The notes: generated by a model from the letters alone, not told the origin. A DNA stretch of 56,516 nt from JARBUG01 sp035628915 (GCA_035628915.1 DASPIW010000025.1:1-56516), one strand, 5' to 3'. Positions 15,941 to 24,710 are shown, counted from the first letter of the stretch. Program-made: numbers and translations.

Positions 15941-16714
15941 TCACCGCAGGGGCGCTGCAGCGCCGCCAACCTTATCCCCCATCATCAGCAGCGTCGCCAG
16001 TCCGTCCACGGCGGCCCGGAACCGGCCCAGGGCGGGATTGACCGACTGGGAGAGGTACGGAATCTGACCGGCCTCCATCATGTCGGGCAGAATTCGCACG
16101 TCAGGCACCGTCACCTGTACGGGCACGCCAATGTCCTGCGCCACCTGCGCCACCGGCACCGCCCCGGCCCGGTTCAGCACGGCGATGAACTTGTCCGTCA
16201 GGCCCATGGCGACGGCGGGCAGCAGAAAGCGCCGGGTGTGGAAGCGGGAGCCAATCTCCGGCCCCACTACAAGGACCACCCGGTCCGCCAGTTCGAGCAG
16301 GGGCAAGCACGCGACGGAGTCGAGGGCTGGGGTTAAATCGGCCAGCACATGGTCGTACTGGCCGGTCAGCAGACGGGTGATGCGCCGCACGTGCTCGTCG
16401 GTCATATGGGAGCCCGCCACCACGTCGAGCACCCCCGGCAGCAGTGCGAAGCCGGGCGCCGGCAGCAGCGAGCCCGTGAGCGCCTGCAGGGTGAGGAGCC
16501 CGGCTTCCAGCGCCGCGAAGTGCCGGGAGAGGCAGACGCTCTGGGGCCGGTCGTGGGGCAGCAGGTCAGCCGCCAAAGCCAGGCCAGGCGTGGTCAGGTT
16601 GAAGTCGGCGGCGGCCAGATGGGCCTGCCGGGCGCTCATGGCCGTGGCCGTACTGAGCAGGAGCGTGGTGGCACCAGCGCCGCTCGGGCTCCAAAACGCG
16701 ATCAGCCGGCTCAT
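15941..16714 (-). CDS. CpaE/TadZ-like MinD-fold protein
   Basis: 257-aa P-loop-fold protein of the ParA/MinD group, probably a localisation factor of a Tad pilus. The N-terminal loop WSPSGAGATT occupies the deviant Walker A position, but both signature lysines are absent (family: KGGxGKT), so ATP hydrolysis may be lost, as described for atypical TadZ proteins. Other MinD features remain: AADFNLTTPGLALAADL near residue 36, VLADLTPALDSVA (switch II region) near 130, and VLNRAG near 185. The gene overlaps the CpaB-like gene by 4 bp and is translated after it. Confidence 0.75.
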   Translation of the reverse strand: MSRLIAFWSPSGAGATTLLLSTATAMSARQAHLAAADFNLTTPGLALAADLLPHDRPQSVCLSRHFAALEAGLLTLQALTGSLLPAPGFALLPGVLDVVAGSHMTDEHVRRITRLLTGQYDHVLADLTPALDSVACLPLLELADRVVLVVGPEIGSRFHTRRFLLPAVAMGLTDKFIAVLNRAGAVPVAQVAQDIGVPVQVTVPDVRILPDMMEAGQIPYLSQSVNPALGRFRAAVDGLATLLMMGDKVGGAAAPLR

Positions 16715-17373
16715 TTGGCATCACGTCCCACGAGCAACAAGTAGAGGGGTACTTTCGACTCGACTGCGCCCACCAGCGTGCGGGCCTGGTTGGTGGTGAC
16801 CGCCAGGAGGGCGGCCGTGGGCACGGGGCTGTCCACTGCGGCCGCGGGGCCCTCCTTCGCCTGATGGATCGACTGTCCGCTGCTGCTCCTCAGGTCGACT
16901 ACCTTGACGGCGCTGACCAGCACTTCGACCGTGCCGGGCTTGCCGTCGGCGCCCGGCCAGGCGGCGGCCACGTCGACGATGTCGCCGGGGCGCAGAGCGC
17001 CGGCCAGCACCGCTTCGGGCCGGACGGGAATGGAGAGCACCCGCTGGCCGGGAGCGACAGCCAGTCCATCGCCGGCGAGCGGCGAGGCGCTTACGTGCCG
17101 GGCGGTCAGAATCTGATCGGCGAAGAGGGGGATGACGGCGTACATGCCGGCAACCTGCCCCGGCCCATATAGCGCCTGCGGCGGCGTGCCGCCCGCCGGC
17201 ACCCGGATGACTTTGACCATATCCTCATGTAGTGCAGTGCCTGCCGGTAGATCCCGGACGGCGACCAGTGCGGGCACAGTCCGGATGATTTTGGCGTAGG
17301 CGTAACTGCCGGAGAGGAACGTCAGGGCAAAGGCGATCAGCGCCAGGTTGAGCGGCAGGCGTGAGGGCTGCAT
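16711..17373 (-). CDS. CpaB/RcpC-like Flp pilus assembly protein (SAF domain)
   Basis: 220-aa membrane-anchored protein: N-terminal helix (LNLALIAFALTFLSGSYAYA), then a SAF domain (VPALVAVRDLPAGTALHEDMVKVIRVP, residues about 32-95) and a RcpC-type region (VAPGQRVLSIPVRPEAVLAGALRPGDIVDVAAAW). CpaB proteins stabilise the Tad secretion complex. Start ATG at 17373 has an aaaggagg site. It is followed by the CpaE-like gene with a 4-bp overlap. The rest of a tad locus (CpaF ATPase, prepilin, peptidase) is absent from the window. Confidence 0.85.
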   Translation of the reverse strand: MQPSRLPLNLALIAFALTFLSGSYAYAKIIRTVPALVAVRDLPAGTALHEDMVKVIRVPAGGTPPQALYGPGQVAGMYAVIPLFADQILTARHVSASPLAGDGLAVAPGQRVLSIPVRPEAVLAGALRPGDIVDVAAAWPGADGKPGTVEVLVSAVKVVDLRSSSGQSIHQAKEGPAAAVDSPVPTAALLAVTTNQARTLVGAVESKVPLYLLLVGRDAK

Positions 17374-17483
17374 GCGTCTCCTCCTTTGACCGTCGGACTG
17401 AGGATATCCTGATTTTACCAGCGCCCCCCCGGACAAGTCCAGAAATTCAACGAGCGGCGCGCAGATTATCCAGCGGCGTAAAG

Positions 17484-17515
17484 AAGCCCGCAGCCTGAGT
17501 TTCAGGCGGCGGGCT
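17484..17515 (-). terminator. Hairpin overlapping the end of the 141-aa gene
   Basis: 14-bp stem with one mismatch (17485-17498 with 17502-17515), loop of 3 bases, covering the stop codon of the minus-strand gene. Followed on the minus strand by cttcttt. Confidence 0.55.
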
Positions 17516-17927
17516 CGCTGCGCTGCAGGTAGCTCTGGATATCGAGCCGGAGCGGCCAGAAGGCTTCCGCCAGGCAGAAGAGGCCGCTGACCTGGCCGAT
17601 GACGAAGAACCAGCGGCGCCCGCCGTATCCGAGGCGCCAGTAAAGGGACCAGGCCAGCGCCGCCCGGCAGGCCAGGAGCACCAGATCCAGCCACTGGTAC
17701 CAGCCGCCGGGGTCCATCAGGCTGACTCCCGTGGCCAGCCGGTAGGCGGTGGGGGCCGCCGCAATCACGGCGAGCCAGGAGTAGACCCGGTAAGTTCCCA
17801 GCACGATGACCCGCACTTCTTCATCACGTTCACCCGGCTTGCGGCGTGGGTATGAACGGGGGGCCATCGGCATCAGCCGGACGACAAACGGCGCCATCAT
17901 GACGCTCAGCATGAGAAACGGAAACAT
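17502..17927 (-). CDS. Small polytopic membrane protein
   Basis: 141 aa with four predicted helices (about 1-18, 45-65, 75-95, 105-122) and a basic loop RSYPRRKPGERDEEV after the first. Ribosome site gaggtgg precedes ATG at 17927. No family recognised. It lies between folE and the CpaB-like gene on the same strand but with its own hairpin, so it is probably a separate unit. Confidence 0.65.
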   Translation of the reverse strand: MFPFLMLSVMMAPFVVRLMPMAPRSYPRRKPGERDEEVRVIVLGTYRVYSWLAVIAAAPTAYRLATGVSLMDPGGWYQWLDLVLLACRAALAWSLYWRLGYGGRRWFFVIGQVSGLFCLAEAFWPLRLDIQSYLQRSEPAA

Positions 17928-17981
17928 GGGCGCACCACCTCTGGCTGAGGGGTTCGCCCATGTTGTCAGAAATTCCTGGCT

Positions 17982-18554
17982 TTATCTCGGAAAACCCTTG
18001 ATCAGGGCCATTGCCTCCGCCCGCGTCGCCACGCTGGATTCAAAGACGCCCCGGACGGCGGAAGTGACGGTGCTCGCGCCCGGCTTGCGCACACCCCGCA
18101 TGGTCATGCACATGTGCTCGGCTTCGATGACCACCAGCACGCCCTGGGGCTTCAGCTTCTGCATGAGCAGCTCGGCCACCTGGGAGGTGAGTCGTTCCTG
18201 CAACTGGGGCCGGCGCGAGTAATCTTCCACCACCCGGGCCAGCTTGGAGAGGCCGACGATCCGCCCGCGGTTGGGAATGTAAACGACATGCGCCTTCCCG
18301 ACAAAGGGGACCAGATGGTGTTCGCACATCGACTCAAAGGGGATATCCCTGACGATCACCATCTCTTCGTGATCTTCACTGAAGATGGCCGACAGCCGGT
18401 CGGCCGGATTGCGGTGCAGCCCCGCGAAGACCTCTTCATAGAAATCGGCCACCCGCCTGGGCGTCTCCAGCAGACCTTCCCGGTCCGGGTCTTCGCCCAC
18501 CGCCTCCAGGATCATCCGCACGGCGGTCTTGATCTTCTCCTTGTCGACAGGCAT
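17982..18554 (-). CDS. folE: GTP cyclohydrolase I (type IA)
   Basis: 190-aa enzyme converting GTP to 7,8-dihydroneopterin triphosphate, the first step of folate synthesis. Zinc and active-site residues are visible in MCEHHLVPF (residues about 75-83) and EAEHMCMTMRGVRKPG (about 145-160), and the family loop IPNRGRIVGLSKLARVV is intact. ATG at 18554 is preferred over 18566 because aaggtgg then sits 8 bases away. It follows folP by 17 bp and forms a folate operon with it. Confidence 0.95.
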   Translation of the reverse strand: MPVDKEKIKTAVRMILEAVGEDPDREGLLETPRRVADFYEEVFAGLHRNPADRLSAIFSEDHEEMVIVRDIPFESMCEHHLVPFVGKAHVVYIPNRGRIVGLSKLARVVEDYSRRPQLQERLTSQVAELLMQKLKPQGVLVVIEAEHMCMTMRGVRKPGASTVTSAVRGVFESSVATRAEAMALIKGFPR

Positions 18555-18571
18555 GAACACATCCACCTTCC

Positions 18572-19909
18572 CTATTGATCGGGTCCGTTGTAGCCCCGGA
18601 CCAGCGCGTCGGTCATTTTGCAGCAGCGGGCCATGTCGAGCACATCGTGCACCCGGACGATATCGGCACCGTTTGCGATCCCGATGGCGACGGTGGCGGC
18701 CGTCCCCAGCAGGCGTTCTTCGATCGTGTGAGGATACCCAAGCACCCGTCCGATGGTACGCTTGCGGGACGGCGCGTGCAGAATCGGCCGGCCGAAACCG
18801 GTCAGCTCGCGCAGGCGCCGGGTCAGCAGCAGATCCTGCTGAACGGTCTTGCCGAAGCCGAATCCGGCATCCAAAATGATCTGATCTTCCCGGACGCCGG
18901 CGGATACCGCCTCGTTCATCGCCTCCCAGAAGAAGCGAGCGACGTCGGAGAGCAGGTCGGCGTAGACGGTCGTCGCCTGGCTGTGCATCAGGACAATCGG
19001 GGCGCCGGATTCGGCGGCGACCCGCTTCATGTCAGGGTCCCGGCGCATGGCGCCGACGTCGTTGATGAGGTGGGCGCCCGCCTCCAGGGCTGCAGCGGCG
19101 ACCCGGGCCTTATCCGTGTCGACGCTGACCGCTACGGCGGGGAACTGCCGGCGGGTCCAGCGCACGAGGGGGACGACCCGGCTGATCTCGTCGTGCATTG
19201 CCACGGGATGGTGCTCGCGGGCTTCGCTCGACTCCCCGCCGATGTCGACGATATGGGCGCCTTCCGTGACGATCTGTTCAATCCGCCGCATGGCGGCTGC
19301 CTGATCTGTATCCAGGCCGTCGTCTGTGAAGGAGTCCGGTGTGGCGTTGACGATGCCCATGACGTAGGTCAGTTCGCCGAAGCGCCAGGTGTGGCCGGGA
19401 ACGGCTGCCAGCGTGGGGCGCCCGGGCGCCCGGTGGGTGGCGGGGTCCAGGGGCAGGCGCCCGCCCGTGAGGTCATCGAGCGTCTCTTCGACGACGGTGC
19501 CCTGGCGGCTGGGCTGCGGCGCAACGGGCAGGTAGCCGGGGGTGGTGCGCACCAGCACGGCCTGGACGGCGTCCGCAATGAGCGGGAGGTCGTAGGCCGT
19601 CTGGCGGTAGAGCTTGCTGAGGGTGGACCGGAGCGTCGTCACGCTGCCCATGAAGATCACGTCGACCAGGGGCGCATCGAAGCCGGAGGCGGACCAGGGG
19701 GTGACCAGGTCGCCGCCCCGGGCGAGTATTTCTTGTTTGATGATGTTGGCTGCCGGCGTGGGGACACGTTCGACGAGGATCAGGCGCGTCACGCCCTTGG
19801 CGGCCATGATGGGAATGCCGCCCCCATCGACGTCCAGCCGGCGCATCTCCTGGCTGAGGCCGGTCAGGGTGTTGAGATCCAGGATCCGGGCCAGATATGT
19901 GGGCGCCAT
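18572..19909 (-). CDS. folP: Dihydropteroate synthase with N-terminal extension
   Basis: 445 aa, against about 270-280 for a minimal DHPS. The catalytic TIM barrel occupies residues about 170-440: YVMGIVNATPDSFTDDG, HIVDIGGESS, VSVDTDKARV, LINDVG, LMHSQ, LDAGFGFGKT, SRKRTIG and VRVHDV match the pterin- and pABA-binding motifs. The N-terminal 165 residues form an extra domain seen in some Clostridia-type DHPS proteins; its role is unknown. It condenses 6-hydroxymethyl-dihydropterin pyrophosphate with pABA. ATG at 19909 follows gggaggga. First gene of folP-folE; folB and folK are not adjacent. Confidence 0.93.
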   Translation of the reverse strand: MAPTYLARILDLNTLTGLSQEMRRLDVDGGGIPIMAAKGVTRLILVERVPTPAANIIKQEILARGGDLVTPWSASGFDAPLVDVIFMGSVTTLRSTLSKLYRQTAYDLPLIADAVQAVLVRTTPGYLPVAPQPSRQGTVVEETLDDLTGGRLPLDPATHRAPGRPTLAAVPGHTWRFGELTYVMGIVNATPDSFTDDGLDTDQAAAMRRIEQIVTEGAHIVDIGGESSEAREHHPVAMHDEISRVVPLVRWTRRQFPAVAVSVDTDKARVAAAALEAGAHLINDVGAMRRDPDMKRVAAESGAPIVLMHSQATTVYADLLSDVARFFWEAMNEAVSAGVREDQIILDAGFGFGKTVQQDLLLTRRLRELTGFGRPILHAPSRKRTIGRVLGYPHTIEERLLGTAATVAIGIANGADIVRVHDVLDMARCCKMTDALVRGYNGPDQ

Positions 19910-20057
19910 GGCCTGTCCCTCCCGCAAATCGCAGGCTCCGCAAGTTTAGACGCCCGCAAGGCTTGATTTGGTATCGCCAGCAGGAGAAATCGCTTGTTCG
20001 CCGTGGGCACGTAGGTCTACGGGCTGCATCCGCTATACGGAAAACACTCAGAAATAA

Positions 20058-20072
20058 TGGAATAGCATTCCG
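20058..20072. promoter_or_regulatory. Candidate IclR-type operator
   Basis: The 15-mer tggaatagcattccg contains perfect ggaat/attcc arms around a 3-base centre. It resembles the dyad bound by E. coli IclR (consensus TGGAAATNATTTCCA). The cluster encodes an IclR-family regulator 3.8 kb downstream, and half-sites attcc recur at 24730-24734 and 24743-24747 ahead of the second promoter region. Regulation is inferred. Confidence 0.45.
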
Positions 20073-20209
20073 TACGTCGGAAGCAGGTGGGCACAAAGTG
20101 ATTTTGTGATTCCGACAGTTGGGTATAAAGACACTCTAGCAGAAATTCTATTTCGAGTATAAAATACAAAAAGTATAGACTGAGATCCAGAGGTGGTGAG
20201 GCAATCATT

Positions 20210-20236
20210 GTGGCAACCGGGCATCACGGTTGCTAG
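20210..20236 (+). CDS. Possible 8-codon leader peptide with overlapping hairpin
   Basis: GTG at 20210 preceded by gaggtggtgagg opens an 8-codon frame (M-A-T-G-H-H-G-C) ending in tag. Its sequence folds as a 7-bp stem (gcaaccg/cggttgc). Another 7-bp stem (cagcgcc/ggcgctg) follows near 20267-20295. Short leaders with such layout can attenuate; equally, this may be chance. Confidence 0.25.
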   Translation: MATGHHGC

Positions 20237-20335
20237 GTGTTCGATGACCAAGCCTGCAAGGGAATGCAGCGCCAGTGATGATGAACCAGGCGCTGATCTT
20301 TGGCACCCGATGACTGGATAGGAGGAGGGGATGGC

Positions 20336-21715
20336 GTGCGCCCACGTGTTGCGCTCGTGACGTTGACCGAAACCCGGCCGGATTTCCGTGCCCGGCGGGA
20401 ATCCCTTGTCGCCGAGGAGATGGCGGCGGTCCGGTGGCTGTCAGACCAGGCGGATGTGTGGGAGTCAGGCCCGGTCGCTTCCGGGCGGGAGCTGCGTGCG
20501 CTGGCTCGAGAGATTCTGGCATTCGGTGCCGATGCTTTGGTGGTGCATATTCCGATCTGGACGGAGCCGGTGCTCACTGTGAAACTGACCGGCCTGCTGC
20601 CTCTGCCAGTGCTCCTCCTGGGAAACGACCGGCCCGAGACCTCCAGCACCGTGGGAATGCTGGGAGCCGGCGGAGCGCTGGATCAGGTGGGGCGGCCCCA
20701 CGAGCGGGTGCTGGGCCACACCACTGCGGAGGCCAGGCGCCGGGTGATGGCGTTCCTGCGGGCCGCGGCCGTTCGCGGCGCACTGCGGGGACAGACGCTG
20801 GGGATGTTCGGCGGCCGCAGCCTGGGCATCCTGACGGCTACGGCCGACCCGGCCCAGTGGCACCGCCTGTTTGGAGTCGATATCGAGCACGTGGACCAGA
20901 TGGCGATCGTTGAGCGGGCCCGAGCCCTGGACCAGTCGGAGGTGGCCGGAGCCTCGAGCTGGTTCACCGGGCGGTTGGGGCAGGTGGAGTATGGCGGGTC
21001 GTTCACCGCTGAAGCGCTCGACCGGCAGGTCCGGAGCTACCTGGCCACCCGAGCGGTGGTGGCGGAGAAGGGCTTCGACTTCGTTGCCGTCAAGTGCCAA
21101 CCGGAGTTGACGGACGGCTACGCCTCTCAGTGTGTCGCCCATACGTTGATGAACGGCACGGTGGACGCCGGCGGAGAGAAGGCGCTGGTGGTACACGCTT
21201 GCGAAGCTGACGCCGACGGCGCTCTGACCATGCAGATTCTGCATCTGCTCTCCGGCGGGCGGTCGGCGGCGCTCCTGGACGTGCGACTGTACGACGCCGG
21301 CACCGGTCTGTGGACCATGGCCAACTGCGGGGCGATTCCGGCAGCGTTCACTGCCACGGCGGAAGACCCCACCGGCCTGTCCGGGCTGCACATGCAGCCC
21401 CATGTCTTCGGGAAAGGCGGCGGCGGGGCCCTGCCTGGCGTGGTCCAACCCCAGGTGGTTACGCTGGCCCGGCTCTGCCGGAAGCAGGGGGAGTACTGGC
21501 TGGCCATCGTCTCGGGGCTGGTGCAGCAGGGCGATCGGAGCGATCTTGCCCGCACTACGGCAGCCTTCCCCCACGCGTTCATCAAGACTGCCGCTGGTGC
21601 GGAGTTCCTGGGCGAGTTTGGCTCCAACCACATCCACATGGTTGCCGGAGACGTAGTCCAAGAATTGACGGCTTTCTGTCGGATCCTGGGGATTCCCTGG
21701 CGGTACTGGGCCTGA
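20336..21715 (+). CDS. L-fucose/L-arabinose isomerase-family sugar isomerase
   Basis: 459-aa ketol isomerase of the FucI/AraA fold. The metal-binding glutamate lies in VVHACEADADGALTMQIL (about residue 285), an aspartate in LLDVRLYD (about 312), and the third ligand is the histidine in FGSNHIHMVAGD (about 430), matching the Glu-Asp-His set of L-fucose isomerase. At 459 aa it is shorter than E. coli FucI (591) and belongs to the shorter FucI-like group whose substrates are mostly unassigned. GTG at 20336 follows ggaggagggg by 5 bases. First gene of the catabolic cluster; it should interconvert an aldose and a ketose. Confidence 0.85.
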   Translation: MRPRVALVTLTETRPDFRARRESLVAEEMAAVRWLSDQADVWESGPVASGRELRALAREILAFGADALVVHIPIWTEPVLTVKLTGLLPLPVLLLGNDRPETSSTVGMLGAGGALDQVGRPHERVLGHTTAEARRRVMAFLRAAAVRGALRGQTLGMFGGRSLGILTATADPAQWHRLFGVDIEHVDQMAIVERARALDQSEVAGASSWFTGRLGQVEYGGSFTAEALDRQVRSYLATRAVVAEKGFDFVAVKCQPELTDGYASQCVAHTLMNGTVDAGGEKALVVHACEADADGALTMQILHLLSGGRSAALLDVRLYDAGTGLWTMANCGAIPAAFTATAEDPTGLSGLHMQPHVFGKGGGGALPGVVQPQVVTLARLCRKQGEYWLAIVSGLVQQGDRSDLARTTAAFPHAFIKTAAGAEFLGEFGSNHIHMVAGDVVQELTAFCRILGIPWRYWA

Positions 21716-21807
21716 CCCAGGACGAGGACCAACATGCTTGACGAATAGGCCGCCGGCCGAGCGCCCCCGACCACGGGGGTCCAGGCACGGGGGCTGGGGA
21801 GGTTGTC

Positions 21808-22824
21808 ATGAACCTATTATATTCGGAAGCCAACTTCTCGCGACAGTTGGCGGACCGCTTGACCGACTTGCGAGTGCAGGCGCCGGAACTGCTGCCGGAA
21901 CTGGCCGGTCGCCGTGTCCGGCGTCCAACCTTAGCGCCGGACGGACGCCTGGTGATTATTGCTGCAGACCATCCGGCTCGGGGTGTTGTAGCGGTCGGGA
22001 GCGATTCCGGCGCCATGGCCAATCGGGCGGGCTACCTGTCTCGGATTGCCCGGGTGCTCGGCCAGCCGGAGGTCGACGGACTGATGGCCACGGCGGACTT
22101 GATCGATGAGGTACTGCTGCTCAATCACCTCGTGACTGAGGCCGGCGGCCCCGACCTTCTGGCAGGCAAGCTCCTGGTGGGCAGCATGAACCGGGGCGGG
22201 TTGGCGGGCACCCGGTTTGAACTGGATGACACCATGACGGGCTACACGGCGGAGGGGTTGGCGGAGATGGGCCTCGACGGCGGGAAGCTGCTCTTGCGGC
22301 TCCATCCGGAGGAGCCGGATACCGCAAGGACGCTCCTGTACTGTGCCCAGGCAGTGGAGGCGCTTCAGCGCCGCCGACTGCCGATCTTCCTGGAGCCGCT
22401 GCCGGTGGAGCCAATTCCGAACGGCGGCTGGCGTGTGCAGATGGCGGCGGAGGAGCTGATCCGGGTGGTGGGGGTGGCCACCGCGCTGGGCTCATCCACA
22501 GCCGGCCTTTGGCTTAAGCTGCCCATGGCTCCGGAGTTGTCCCGGGTGGCCGCTGCCACCACCTGTCCAATTCTGCTGTTGGGCGGCGACAGCGGCGGCG
22601 ACCCGCAGCCGCTCTTCGCACGGCTCGCGGCCAGCATGGAGGCAGGGGCCAACGTACGGGGCTGTATGATCGGCCGGTCCGTGCTGTATCCGGGACTCGG
22701 AGTGGACCCGGCCACGGTGGCCATTGCCGTGAGCCGCATGGTCCGGGGCAGTATGACCGCAAGAGAGGCAGTAGCCGCGCTGCCCGACCTGCGCGGTCAA
22801 GATCCTTTGGCAGCAGTCCGGTAG
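21808..22824 (+). CDS. Class I aldolase-like (beta/alpha)8 protein, Cgl0159/IolJ type
   Basis: 338-aa TIM-barrel protein of the LacD/DeoC aldolase group, similar to the Cgl0159 protein encoded in actinobacterial inositol loci. The likely Schiff-base lysine is in AGLWLKLPMAPEL (about residue 235); IIAADHPARG (about 50) and LLGGDSGGDP (about 262) are the other strand-end motifs. With an IolC-type kinase next door it should cleave 2-deoxy-5-keto-gluconate 6-phosphate to dihydroxyacetone phosphate and malonate semialdehyde, or a related ketose phosphate. ATG at 21808 has a ggggagg site. Confidence 0.78.
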   Translation: MNLLYSEANFSRQLADRLTDLRVQAPELLPELAGRRVRRPTLAPDGRLVIIAADHPARGVVAVGSDSGAMANRAGYLSRIARVLGQPEVDGLMATADLIDEVLLLNHLVTEAGGPDLLAGKLLVGSMNRGGLAGTRFELDDTMTGYTAEGLAEMGLDGGKLLLRLHPEEPDTARTLLYCAQAVEALQRRRLPIFLEPLPVEPIPNGGWRVQMAAEELIRVVGVATALGSSTAGLWLKLPMAPELSRVAAATTCPILLLGGDSGGDPQPLFARLAASMEAGANVRGCMIGRSVLYPGLGVDPATVAIAVSRMVRGSMTAREAVAALPDLRGQDPLAAVR

Positions 22825-22846
22825 AACTCGGGGGAGGGGAGAGACC

Positions 22847-23791
22847 TTGGTAGAAGTGCTTGCGTTCGGTCGGGTCCTGGTAGACCTGTACGCGAACGAG
22901 ACAAACACGCCGCTGCGCCACGTGCGCAGCTTCAGCAAGTATCTGGGTGGATCGGCCGGCAATACTGCGTTCGGGTTGGCCAGGCTGGGCGCCCGGGTCG
23001 GTCTGATCAGCCGCGTGGGCAACGACGAGTTTGGCGCCTTCCTGCTGGAACGGCTGCAGCAGGAGGGCGTCGCCACGAACCTGGTGAAAGTGGACCCAGA
23101 GTACCGGACGGCTTTGGCCATCGCTGCGCTGTTTCCGCCGGCGGATTCCCAGGTCCTGTTCTATCGGAAACCCTGTGCGGACACCCGAGTGACCGTGGCG
23201 GACATCGACCGGGATACGCTCCTGGCCGCGAAGCTGTTGGTGGTGAACGGGACAGCTCTGTCCGAGTCACCGTCCCGCGAGGCGGTCCTCTGGGCGCTGG
23301 AGCAGCGCCGGTCCGCTGGGTTGATCAACGTGATGGATCTGGACTGGCGCCCCATGCTCTGGGCCCACCAGGATGACGCCCGGCTATACTACGGGCTGGC
23401 GCTGCGGCAGACGGACATCGCCCTGGCTAACGAGTCAGAACTAGCCTTTGCCGGTCTGTCGGACGATCCGGCAAAGGCGGCTCATCACCTGCTCACCCTG
23501 GGCGTACGGGAGGTGGTGGCAAAGCGGGGCGGTGAAGGGGTCATCCTGTTCCGGTCGGACGCGGGGCCGCTCTCAGTACCGCCGTTTCGGGTCGAGGTGG
23601 TCAACACACTGGGAGCGGGAGACGGCTTTGCGGCCGCGTACTGTTATGGCCTGTTGCAGGGCTGGGCACCGGAGAACACGCTTCGCTTCGCCAACGCCGC
23701 AGGGGCGCTGGTGGTCAGTCGCCACAGTTGTTCGGAAGCGATGCCCACGCTTGCCGAGGTCGAGACGTTGATGGCGGAAGGCAGAAAATGA
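22847..23791 (+). CDS. iolC: PfkB-family kinase, IolC-like
   Basis: 314-aa ribokinase-family enzyme, probably 5-dehydro-2-deoxygluconokinase. The sugar-binding motif GGSAGNTAFGLARLG (about residue 35) and catalytic motif NTLGAGDGFAAAYCYGLL (about 255, with the catalytic aspartate) are intact. DLDWRPMLW (about 165) is a segment typical of IolC rather than of fructokinase or KDG kinase. The start is TTG at 22847, 6 bases after a ggggagggga site. It follows the aldolase by 22 bp; kinase then aldolase is the lower inositol-pathway order. Confidence 0.85.
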   Translation: MVEVLAFGRVLVDLYANETNTPLRHVRSFSKYLGGSAGNTAFGLARLGARVGLISRVGNDEFGAFLLERLQQEGVATNLVKVDPEYRTALAIAALFPPADSQVLFYRKPCADTRVTVADIDRDTLLAAKLLVVNGTALSESPSREAVLWALEQRRSAGLINVMDLDWRPMLWAHQDDARLYYGLALRQTDIALANESELAFAGLSDDPAKAAHHLLTLGVREVVAKRGGEGVILFRSDAGPLSVPPFRVEVVNTLGAGDGFAAAYCYGLLQGWAPENTLRFANAAGALVVSRHSCSEAMPTLAEVETLMAEGRK

Positions 23792-23868
23792 TCTTCCGGC
23801 AGGAGGAATGGGATTTCGCCTAGAAATGGATCTGGACGCGTACATCACTGAACGGAGGTGGTCAGATC

Positions 23869-24651
23869 ATGGCCGCGGGGAAAGGCACCCAGCCGGAAAC
23901 GGTGGAATCGCTCAGTCGTGGTCTGGACGTTTTGGACCTTTTTACGCACCAGACCACCGAACTGACCGTCGTGGAGGTCTCACGCCACCTCGGCGTGAGC
24001 CAGAGCACCGCCTACCGGTTGTTACAGACGCTGCAGCGGAAGGGCTTCATGACGCAGAATCCCGACACGCACCGCTACGGGCTTTCCCTGCGGGTGGTGG
24101 GACTGGCCAGCGTGGTTCTGGACTCCATGGACCTCCGGCGGCAAGCTCTACCGGAGATGGAGGAATTGGCGAAAGCGGCGGACGCCAAAGCCAACCTCGC
24201 TGTCCGGGAAGACACTGAGCTGGTCTATGTGGCCCGAGTGGAGAGTCCAAAGGTGCCGCGCATGTTCTTTCACCTGGGCAAGCGAGCGCCTCTGAACGCA
24301 ACCGGGCTGGGTAAGGCGTTGCTTTTCCACCTGGACGACGGCGAACTGGCTGAACTGCTGCCCCGCCTCTCCATGGAGAGGCTGACGTCGCATACCATCA
24401 CTGATCGTGACCGGCTGCTGGCGGACTTGCACGAGTGCCGCCCCCGCGGGTATGCGCTGGACCTCGGCGAATACCTGGAGGAAGTAAACTGCATGGCCGT
24501 GCCCATTTTTGACCGCAGCGGGCAGGTAGCAGCTGCCATCAGCATCTCCGGGCCGGCGGTCTTTCTGACCCCACAGCGGCTGGAAGACCTGCGGGAGCAC
24601 CTATTGCGGGCCGGTCAGATCATCTCCCACAAACTTGGCTATTGGGTGTAA
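23869..24651 (+). CDS. IclR-family transcriptional regulator
   Basis: 260-aa regulator. N-terminal winged helix (SLSRGLDVLDLF, then TVVEVSRHLGVSQSTAYRLLQTLQRKGFM, residues 12-60) and a C-terminal GAF-like effector domain (HLGKRAPLNATGLGKALL, then CRPRGYALDLGEYLEEVNCMAVPIFD). It probably senses a pathway intermediate and controls both halves of the cluster; a dyad at 20058 resembles IclR sites. Ribosome site acggaggtgg. It closes the first transcription unit, ending at a strong terminator. Confidence 0.93.
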   Translation: MAAGKGTQPETVESLSRGLDVLDLFTHQTTELTVVEVSRHLGVSQSTAYRLLQTLQRKGFMTQNPDTHRYGLSLRVVGLASVVLDSMDLRRQALPEMEELAKAADAKANLAVREDTELVYVARVESPKVPRMFFHLGKRAPLNATGLGKALLFHLDDGELAELLPRLSMERLTSHTITDRDRLLADLHECRPRGYALDLGEYLEEVNCMAVPIFDRSGQVAAAISISGPAVFLTPQRLEDLREHLLRAGQIISHKLGYWV

Positions 24652-24667
24652 GCGTGGACCGAAAGGG

Positions 24668-24710
24668 GAAGCATCCGGCGCATTCCAGCGACCGGGTGCT
24701 TCTTTTTTTT
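24668..24710 (+). terminator. Intrinsic terminator after iclR
   Basis: 11-bp stem with one G-T wobble (24668-24678 with 24692-24702) followed by eight Ts. It ends the isomerase-aldolase-kinase-iclR transcript and implies a separate promoter for the next gene. Confidence 0.9.

Larger units (their letters stand above)
19910..20335. other. AT-richer intergenic leader of the sugar-catabolic cluster
   Basis: 426 bp divergent gap between folP and the isomerase gene. Its middle (about 20035-20190) is clearly AT-rich against the surrounding DNA and should hold promoters for both sides; a weak candidate is tttcga (20145-20150) with tataga 17 bp later. It contains the IclR-like dyad at 20058 and, nearer the gene, a possible 8-codon leader with a hairpin. 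Confidence 0.55.
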
